This document shows positions 16,871 to 23,360 of a DNA stretch of 64,000 bases, piece by piece; positions within the stretch are counted from its first letter, which is position 1; each line of letters opens with the position of its first letter. The DNA is from CAYPAV01 sp964408805 (GTDB lineage Bacteria; Pseudomonadota; Alphaproteobacteria; UBA8366): assembly GCA_964408805.1 (NCBI GenBank), contig CAYPAV010000006.1, positions 124,001-188,000 on the forward strand. Reading direction: 5' to 3'. A program made the position numbers and the translations under genes. The notes beneath the pieces were generated by a model that worked only from the letters and a program-made list of their open reading frames with translations, did not search any database and had not been told where the DNA came from.

Positions 16871-18159
16871 TGGACAAGGATACCCTGAGAGCAAAGGTAC
16901 GTGACGCCGTCGAGGCCTATTGCGACGCGGCGCACCGGTTCGAATTCGACCCCGACGATCCTTTGGTCCGCCTTCACGAACCGACCTTCTCGACCGACGA
17001 AATCGACGCTGCGATGGATTGCCTGTTGTCGACCCGCGTCACCATGGGGGCGAAGGTCAAGGAGTTCGAAGCTGAATTCGCGGCGGCGAGCCGCTTGGCT
17101 CACGGCGTCATGGTGAATTCTGGGTCCTCGGCAAACCTGCTCGCGATTGCGGCCCTGGCGAACCAGGACGTCCGCGACACCCTGAAACCGGGCGACGAGG
17201 TGATCGTCCCCGCGCTTTCCTGGTCGACAACGGTATGGCCGCTGATCCAGCTCGGTCTGGTGCCGGTGGTGGTCGACATCGACCCTGAAACACTGAACAT
17301 CGATCCCAATGAACTGGAAGCCGCGATCGGCCCCAAGACCCGCGGCGTGATGGTGGTCCATGTCTACGGCAATCCCTGCGACATGGACGCCGTGATGGAA
17401 ATTTGCCAACGCCGAACACTCATTTTGATCGAAGATTGCTGTGAGGCGCTCGGCGCGGAATTCGGCGGAAAACCGGTCGGCGGATTCGGGCGCGTCGGCA
17501 CTTTCAGCTTTTACTTTTCGCATCATATGACGACCCTGGAAGGCGGCATCTGCGTCACCGACGATTTCGACGACGCCGAGTTGATGCGAATCCTGCGCGC
17601 CCATGGCTGGATCCGCGAAGTCGAGGACCCGGCCCGCTGGACCGACCGTCATCCGGAGATCAATCCCCGCTTCCTTTTCGTCAATCTCGGCTACAATCTC
17701 CGGGCGACGGAATTGCAGGGTGCGATGGGATCGGTGCAACTGCCGAAACTGCCGGGATATATCGAAACGCGCCGGGAAAACGCCGGCTGGCTGGCCGATC
17801 GGCTGGCATCCCGGGCCGACCTCCTGCGCCCGCAGCGGGAAACCGCCGGCGGCCATCATTCCTGGTTCGGTTTTCCGATCATACTCGCCGCGGCCGCACC
17901 CTTCGGAGTCGAGGACATCATGGGAGCGCTCGGCCGCTCGGGCATCGAAACCCGGCCGATCATCTGCGGCAACATCGCCCGGCAGCCGGGCCTTCGGATG
18001 TATCCCCACCGAACACAGGGCGACCTCCGCCATGCGAGCCATGTCATGGAACGGGGCTTTTCGGTCGGTAACCACCAGGCGATCGATGGCGCCGCCCGCG
18101 AATTTATCGCTGCCGAGATCGAGGCGTTTCTCGACGGCGTGGGAGGGACATCGCCATGA
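16870..18159 (+). CDS. DegT/DnrJ/EryC1/StrS-family sugar 3-dehydrase-like enzyme with His in place of the PLP lysine
   Basis: The 429-aa protein has the fold-type I sugar aminotransferase layout: NSGSSANLLAIAAL near residue 83, PALSWSTTVWPLIQLGLVPV, and the aspartate region LILIEDCCEALGAEF. Where aminotransferases carry the PLP lysine (SFYPxKN), this protein reads FSFYFSHHMTTLEGG, placing His218 at that position. This substitution marks PMP-dependent 3-dehydrases: ColD, acting on GDP-4-keto-6-deoxymannose, and the E1/RfbH enzyme of CDP-dideoxysugars. The likely reaction is removal of the C-3 hydroxyl of a 4-keto-6-deoxy sugar nucleotide. The next gene is a GDP-mannose 4,6-dehydratase-like enzyme, which would make that substrate. 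An ATGA junction couples the two. Confidence 0.85.
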   Translation: MDKDTLRAKVRDAVEAYCDAAHRFEFDPDDPLVRLHEPTFSTDEIDAAMDCLLSTRVTMGAKVKEFEAEFAAASRLAHGVMVNSGSSANLLAIAALANQDVRDTLKPGDEVIVPALSWSTTVWPLIQLGLVPVVVDIDPETLNIDPNELEAAIGPKTRGVMVVHVYGNPCDMDAVMEICQRRTLILIEDCCEALGAEFGGKPVGGFGRVGTFSFYFSHHMTTLEGGICVTDDFDDAELMRILRAHGWIREVEDPARWTDRHPEINPRFLFVNLGYNLRATELQGAMGSVQLPKLPGYIETRRENAGWLADRLASRADLLRPQRETAGGHHSWFGFPIILAAAAPFGVEDIMGALGRSGIETRPIICGNIARQPGLRMYPHRTQGDLRHASHVMERGFSVGNHQAIDGAAREFIAAEIEAFLDGVGGTSP

Positions 18160-19169
18160 CCCGGGCCCTTATCACCGGGATCACCGGCATGGTCGGCTCC
18201 CATCTCGCCGATTACCTGATCGAGGAGACGGACTGGGACATTCTCGGCATGTGCCGCTGGCGAAGCCCGCTCGAAAATCTGGAAGCCCTGATCCCGCGCA
18301 TCAATGCGGAGGATCGCATTCGGCTGCTCAACGGCGATTTGCGCGATACGCTGGCGATCAACGAGGTGGTCCGGGAAGCCGCGCCCGACTACGTCTTCCA
18401 CCTGGCGGCGCAAAGCTATCCGCGAACCAGCTTCGACAGCCCCCTGGATACGCTGGATACCAACATCCAGGGGACCGTCCGAGTGCTCGATGCGCTTCGG
18501 ACCACGCGGCCGGACGCAGTCGTCCATGTCTGCGCCTCCTCGGAGGTGTTCGGCCGGGTGGCGAAGGAAAACCTTCCGATCGACGAGGAAGTCGGCTTTC
18601 ACCCGGCCTCGCCCTATGCGATCTCGAAGGTGGGGACCGATCTCGTTGGCCGCTTCTACGCCGAGGCCTACGATATGACGGTGATGACCACCCGGATGTT
18701 CACCCATACGGGCCCCCGGCGCGGTGACGTCTTCGCCGAGTCCACATTCGCCAAACAGATCGCCATGATCGAGGCCGAACTGATCCCGCCGGTGATCAAG
18801 GTCGGAAACCTCGACTCGCTCCGCACCATCGCCGATGTTCGAGATGCGGTCCGTGCCTACTATATGCTGGTCACGGTGAACCCGACGCCGGGCGAATACT
18901 ACAATATTGGCGGAACCCATAGCTGCACCATTGGCGATATCCTGAACGAACTCCTGGCGCGCTCGCCCCGGAAAGACGACATCAGGATCGAGACCGATCC
19001 CGCGCGCCTGCGGCCGATCGATGCCGATCTTCAGGTGCCGGACACGACCAAGTTCAACGACCACACCGGATGGCGTCCGGAGATTTTATTCGAGCAGACG
19101 GTCGGCGACCTGCTGGAATACTGGCGCGGCCGAATTGCGCGCGAAGGCAACCGCTTCCTGACACGATAG
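18156..19169 (+). CDS. gmd: GDP-mannose 4,6-dehydratase-like SDR
   Basis: The 337-aa extended SDR starts with the NAD(P) loop ITGITGMVGSHLADYL and has HLAAQSYPRTSFDSPLDTLD, the active-site SSEVFG and SPYAISKVGTDL, where Tyr and Lys form the YxxxK motif. The overall match is to GDP-mannose 4,6-dehydratase, which gives GDP-4-keto-6-deoxymannose. Because a manno-heptose guanylyltransferase is in the same operon, a DmhA-like activity on GDP-manno-heptose is a real alternative. It overlaps the preceding DegT gene by 4 nt and precedes two epimerase genes. Confidence 0.87.
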   Translation: MTRALITGITGMVGSHLADYLIEETDWDILGMCRWRSPLENLEALIPRINAEDRIRLLNGDLRDTLAINEVVREAAPDYVFHLAAQSYPRTSFDSPLDTLDTNIQGTVRVLDALRTTRPDAVVHVCASSEVFGRVAKENLPIDEEVGFHPASPYAISKVGTDLVGRFYAEAYDMTVMTTRMFTHTGPRRGDVFAESTFAKQIAMIEAELIPPVIKVGNLDSLRTIADVRDAVRAYYMLVTVNPTPGEYYNIGGTHSCTIGDILNELLARSPRKDDIRIETDPARLRPIDADLQVPDTTKFNDHTGWRPEILFEQTVGDLLEYWRGRIAREGNRFLTR

Positions 19170-19186
19170 ATGAGCCATACATCGAC

Positions 19187-20190
19187 ATGAGTTTTTACCG
19201 GGGAAAGAGCGTCCTCGTTACCGGCGGGACCGGCCTGATCGGCAGGCCGCTCGTCGAATTGCTGCGGGAAGCCGGCGCCGCGATACGGGTGGTCTCGCTC
19301 GACGATCCCGCGAAGGCCCCCGACGGCGTCACCTTCGTTCGGGCCGATCTCCGCGAGTTCGCGAATTGCCGCGATGCCGTCCGCGACATGGACATCGTCT
19401 TCAACCTGGCCGGCGTGAAGGGTTCGCCCGCAATGGCGGCGTCGCGGCCGGCGAGTTTCCTGGTTCCGACCATCAGCCTCTCCTTCAACATGATGGAGGC
19501 GGCGCGCCAAGCCGGGATCGAACGCTATCTCTACACCAGCTCGGTCGGTGTCTACGCCCCGGCCGAGACGTTCCACGAGGACGACGTTTGGTCGACCTTC
19601 CCCTCACCTCACGACCGCTTCGCGGGCTGGGCCAAACGAATGGGCGAACTGCAGGCCGAGGCCTACCGCATCGAGTACGGCTGGGACAAGATCGCCATCG
19701 TCCGCCCGGCCCATGTCTACGGGCCGAACGACAATTTCGATCCCGAGAACGCCATGGTGATCCCCTCGCTGATCAACCGGGCGATGGGCGGCGAGGACCC
19801 GCTGACGGTTTGGGGCGACGGCACGCCGGTGCGTGATTTCATCCATGCCCGCGACGTCGCCCGCGGCATGATGTTGATGGTCGAAGAGGGCGTGAACGAG
19901 CCGGTCAATCTGGGTAGCGGCAGCGGGGCCTCCATTCGCGACATCGTCGAGATCATCGTCGCCAACCTGCCGGCCCCGCCCGAGGTCGTCTGGGACACCG
20001 AAAACCGTCCGGCGACCGGGTCCGCCTGATGGATATGGCACGGGCCAAGGCGATCGGATTTGAAACCGTCGTTAGCCTCGAAGCCGGCATCGCCGAGACC
20101 ATGGAATGGTACGCCGACAACCGTGCCGCCGCGGACCGGCGCTACAACCCCTTCACGGAAACGGCATTGGCGCCGAAGGATGGCGCATGA
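19187..20190 (+). pseudogene. NAD-dependent epimerase/dehydratase, single-base frameshift near 3' end
   Basis: The reading frame from ATG 19187 encodes an SDR (VLVTGGTGLIGRPLVELLRE, YLYTSSVGVYAP, GWAKRMGELQAEAY, IVRPAHVYGPND) and stops at 20029 after RPATGSA. In the next frame the expected C-terminus continues: KPSGDRVRLMDMARAKAIGF through to KDGA and a TGA at 20188-20190. The switch falls at GAAAACC around 19990-19998; one extra A would restore a single 334-aa protein. The restored stop overlaps the next gene's ATG (ATGA), as elsewhere in this operon. The short form lacks about 55 residues. The catalytic YxxxK tyrosine is not evident; the site reads AGWAK. Confidence 0.75.
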
Positions 20191-20923
20191 CCGGCCGCCT
20201 GCTGGTCACGGGGACATCGTGACCCGGCCCTATATCCATGTCGCCGACAACGCGGTGATGAACTCGCACATCTTTCGCGCGGCCTACGATCTGAACGTCG
20301 GGCAGGTTGTGTTTTTCAGTTGCACCGTGATGTACCCGTCGAGCGCCACCGCCCTTCGCGAGAGCGACTTCACCGGCGAAATAGCGCCCCATTATTTCGG
20401 CGTCGGCTGGACCAAGGTCTATCTCGAACGGATGGCCGAGTTCTATGCCGGTCTTGATCGAACGAAATACACCGTGTTGCGGCATTCCAATGTCTACGGC
20501 CCGCATGACAAATACGACCTGGAGCGCTCCCACATGTTCGGGGCGACGGTCACCAAGGTGATGACCGCGGAGGATGAACGCATCGTCGTCTGGGGCGAGG
20601 GCGGGGAAGCGCGCGATCTCCTGCATGTCGACGACCTGATCGACAGCGTAGAGGGCGCGCTCGACCGGCAGGTGGCCGCATACGGGCTCTACAATATCGG
20701 TTACGGCGAGGCGTTTCCCGTCCGCGACGTGGTCGCCCGCATCATCCAGGCTTCGGGGCGCGATCTCTCGATCGAATACGACCGCTCGAAGCCGAGCCTC
20801 AAGACCTCACTCTTCCTGGACTGCGCCAAGGCGGCCGACGAACTGGGCTGGCGGCGGAAGACCGCCTTCAACGACGGCATCCACGCGACCCTGGATTGGT
20901 ATCGCCGCCATATGACGGACTGA
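20187..20923 (+). pseudogene. Second NAD-dependent epimerase with its Rossmann N-terminus deleted
   Basis: ATG 20187 starts MTGRLLVTG, the usual first strand of an SDR epimerase, but a stop follows two codons later. Six bases after GTCACG the sequence continues in another frame with DIVTRPYIHVADNAVMNSHI and then a normal epimerase body to 20923 (VVFFSCTVMYPSS, GWTKVYLERMAEF, RHSNVYGPHDKYD, RDLLHVDDLIDS). About 65-70 residues holding the GxxGxxG loop are missing, so NAD binding would be lost. Translation from GTG 20219 could give only the catalytic half. The site reads GVGWTK, matching the GWxK of the neighbouring epimerase. Confidence 0.75.
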
Positions 20924-20929
20924 GGCGAA

Positions 20930-22075
20930 ATGCCGGCCACGAACATCCTGATTGTCGCATGGGACAGGGAATTCATCGACAAATTCGCGCGTCTTACGCT
21001 GCCCTGTCTCATGGCGAAGGGCAATCTTCCCGGCCTCGCCAAGACCCGAACGGTCCGGATTCTGCTCCATACCGACAATGCGTCACGGGCCTATTTCCTG
21101 GAATGTTTGGAACCGCTCCGCCGCTTCGCGGAAATCCAGGTACATTCGTTCGAGGACACCACGGTTGACGGCACGACGATCGAAGCCGCCTCGATCGGCC
21201 TGAACGCAGGCGCCCGGAAGCACGAAATCGATCGTCTATCCCAGTTCCACGCGATCGACCTCTCGCTGGACGACGAAGACGAAACCACGCTCTTCATCCT
21301 CAATCCGGATATGCTGATTGCCGACGGCGCGATGCGGAACGCCCAAGGGATGATCGACGGCGGAGCGGAAGTCGTCGCGACGCCCACCCTGCGGCTCTCG
21401 ACCGAAAGGCTAGGTCTCGATCCCGCGCGGGACGGCGCGCCGAACGCGCGAGATATCTGCAACCTGCTGCCGACGGATTTCCACCCCACGACGCGGAACT
21501 GTCTTGCCGACAGCGATACCTTCACGCCCTACCCGGCGACGATCCTTTGGCGGGTCGAGGAGCAGGGCTGGCTCTGCCGGACATTTTTCCCCCTCCCCTT
21601 TGCGTTCCGGCCGACGGCGCGATGCCGGCGCTTCGGCAGCACGATTGACTACGACTTCGCACTCAACATGGCCTCGACACCCGAAAAGATCGCAATTCCG
21701 AGATCCTCGGACGACGTGCTCGTATGCAAATGCACGACCGAGGACTATCTCTCGACCGACCCGCAACCGAGCCAATTCAGGCGAAACGGATTGGCTCATT
21801 TTCTACTGGTCGAGACCAACCGCGCGCATCGCACGATCGCGGCGCAACCCTTCCGGCTCGTGAAGCGAGGCGAGGAGAACGAGGCGGAGGAGGCGTTGTG
21901 GAACATCGCCGAATCCCAAACGGCGGAAATTCTTGATACCGGGTACGCAACCGTCGATAAATTGATCGAGGAGCTGCCGCCGGACACCCCCGACCTGCAG
22001 ACGGCGATCCGATCGCATTTCGGCGGAATCGAGGAATTCCTGTCGCCGATGCGGCGCTCCGACGGGATCGAATGA
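20930..22075 (+). CDS. Unrecognised 381-aa protein in the sugar operon, possible glycosyltransferase-like
   Basis: The product begins MPATNILIVAWDREFIDKFA and has no signal or membrane helix. A strand-like ILLHTDNASRAYFLECLEPL and the later TTLFILNPDMLIADGAMRNA suggest a nucleotide-sugar-type alpha/beta fold. The NPD motif sits where glycosyltransferase-A enzymes carry DxD, but I cannot match a family. It lies 6 bp after the damaged epimerase, and its stop overlaps the heptose gene's start region, so it is co-transcribed. Codon use resembles its neighbours. Its function is open; transfer of the operon's product sugar is a guess. Confidence 0.6.
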   Translation: MPATNILIVAWDREFIDKFARLTLPCLMAKGNLPGLAKTRTVRILLHTDNASRAYFLECLEPLRRFAEIQVHSFEDTTVDGTTIEAASIGLNAGARKHEIDRLSQFHAIDLSLDDEDETTLFILNPDMLIADGAMRNAQGMIDGGAEVVATPTLRLSTERLGLDPARDGAPNARDICNLLPTDFHPTTRNCLADSDTFTPYPATILWRVEEQGWLCRTFFPLPFAFRPTARCRRFGSTIDYDFALNMASTPEKIAIPRSSDDVLVCKCTTEDYLSTDPQPSQFRRNGLAHFLLVETNRAHRTIAAQPFRLVKRGEENEAEEALWNIAESQTAEILDTGYATVDKLIEELPPDTPDLQTAIRSHFGGIEEFLSPMRRSDGIE

Positions 22076-23278
22076 ATGAGACAAGCAATTATTCTCGGCG
22101 GCGGCATGGGTACGCGTCTCGGCGCGCTGACGGCCGACCGGCCGAAACCCCTGCTCGATGTCGGCGGCCGCCGGTTCATCGACTATCTGACGGAGCATCT
22201 CGTCCGTCACGGCGTCAAACACCTGATCATTCTGGTCGGTCCGCACACGGCCGCGTATCGAGCCGCCTTCGATGGGGCGGGATTGCCGCGGGACGTCAGA
22301 TTGTCCCTGGTGGCCGACGAACCGCCGGCGGGGACGGCGGGTGCGCTCCGCTATGCTTCGAATCTCCTCGATCCGGAATTTCTCCTGATCAACGGCGATT
22401 CCTATTTCGATTTTAATATCCTGGACCTCGCCACCGAACCGGGCGGAAATTGGCTGGGCCGGATCGCGCTACGTCCGATAGAGGATACGGGACGTTATGG
22501 CGCGGTCCGCTTGGATGGCGACAGGATTACCGCCTTCGGCGAGAAGTCGAGCGACGGTCCCGGACTGATCAACACCGGCGTCTATCGCCTTCGTCGCGAA
22601 ATCGTCCCGATCGTCGAGGCAACGCCAAGCTCGATCGAGACCGATATCTTCCCCCACCTCGCCCAGGATGGCCGTCTCGCGGGCCGTATCTATGACGGCC
22701 GCTTCATCGACATCGGCCTGCCCGACACCTTCGCCCAAGCGCAAACCCTGCTTCCGGAATGGCGGCGACGGCCGGCCGCGTTCCTCGACCGGGACGGCAT
22801 TCTCAATCACGACACGGGCTATGTCTGGCAGCCCGAGAACTATCATTGGATGGACGGGGCCGGGGCGGCCGTCAAACGACTCAACGACCTCGGCTACTAC
22901 GTCTTCGTGGTGACCAACCAGGCCGGCGTCGCGCGGGGGCTTTACCGCGCGGGCGATGTGGAGAAGCTGCACGCCTGGATCAACGACCGGCTCCGCCGCG
23001 AAGGCGCTCACATCGATGCCTTCTACTATTGCCCCCACCACCCCGATATCGGCGATGGACCGCTGACCATGAATTGCGACTGCCGCAAGCCGCTCCCCGG
23101 AATGCTGCATCGGGCGATGGCGGAATGGCCGGTCGATCTCTCGCGAAGCTTCATGATCGGCGACAAGAACTCGGACATGGAGGCGGCCGCCGCGGCGGAG
23201 GTACCGACGCGCCTTCTTTTCACGGGCGGTGACATATTCGGCGCCATCGAATCCATCGCGCCGGCACTCGACCCTTGA
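22076..23278 (+). CDS. Fused D-glycero-alpha-D-manno-heptose-1-phosphate guanylyltransferase and heptose bisphosphate phosphatase (HddC-GmhB)
   Basis: The 400-aa product joins two enzymes. Residues 1-230 are a sugar-phosphate nucleotidyltransferase (GGGMGTRLGALTADRPKPLL, LLINGDSYFDF, GLINTGVYRL). Residues about 235-400 are a HAD phosphatase of the GmhB type, with FLDRDGILNHDTGYVW, the zinc-binding YYCPHHPDIG and NCDCRKPLPGM, and FMIGDKNSDMEAA. In the known pathway GmhB makes heptose-1-phosphate and HddC activates it to GDP-D-glycero-D-manno-heptose. The kinase and isomerase genes (HddA, GmhA) are not in this window. The ATG at 22076 is chosen over 22072, whose frame soon leaves the family match. 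Confidence 0.88.
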   Translation: MRQAIILGGGMGTRLGALTADRPKPLLDVGGRRFIDYLTEHLVRHGVKHLIILVGPHTAAYRAAFDGAGLPRDVRLSLVADEPPAGTAGALRYASNLLDPEFLLINGDSYFDFNILDLATEPGGNWLGRIALRPIEDTGRYGAVRLDGDRITAFGEKSSDGPGLINTGVYRLRREIVPIVEATPSSIETDIFPHLAQDGRLAGRIYDGRFIDIGLPDTFAQAQTLLPEWRRRPAAFLDRDGILNHDTGYVWQPENYHWMDGAGAAVKRLNDLGYYVFVVTNQAGVARGLYRAGDVEKLHAWINDRLRREGAHIDAFYYCPHHPDIGDGPLTMNCDCRKPLPGMLHRAMAEWPVDLSRSFMIGDKNSDMEAAAAAEVPTRLLFTGGDIFGAIESIAPALDP

Positions 23279-23305
23279 CCCTACAGTTACTGTAGGGATT
23301 ACATA
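23275..23305 (+). promoter_or_regulatory. MerR-type copper promoter for copA
   Basis: The -35 TTGACC (23275-23280) and -10 TACATA (23300-23305) are separated by 19 bp, the over-long spacing of MerR-family promoters. The perfect dyad CCCTACAGTTACTGTAGGG (23279-23297) fills the spacer. The regulator is almost certainly the CueR-like protein at 25694. The promoter begins inside the end of the upstream sugar operon. Confidence 0.8.
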
Positions 23306-23360
23306 TAAGACGAAACAGCCGAACTCTCGCGGCGTCGGAAACAGTCGAAGCGTGAATAGA

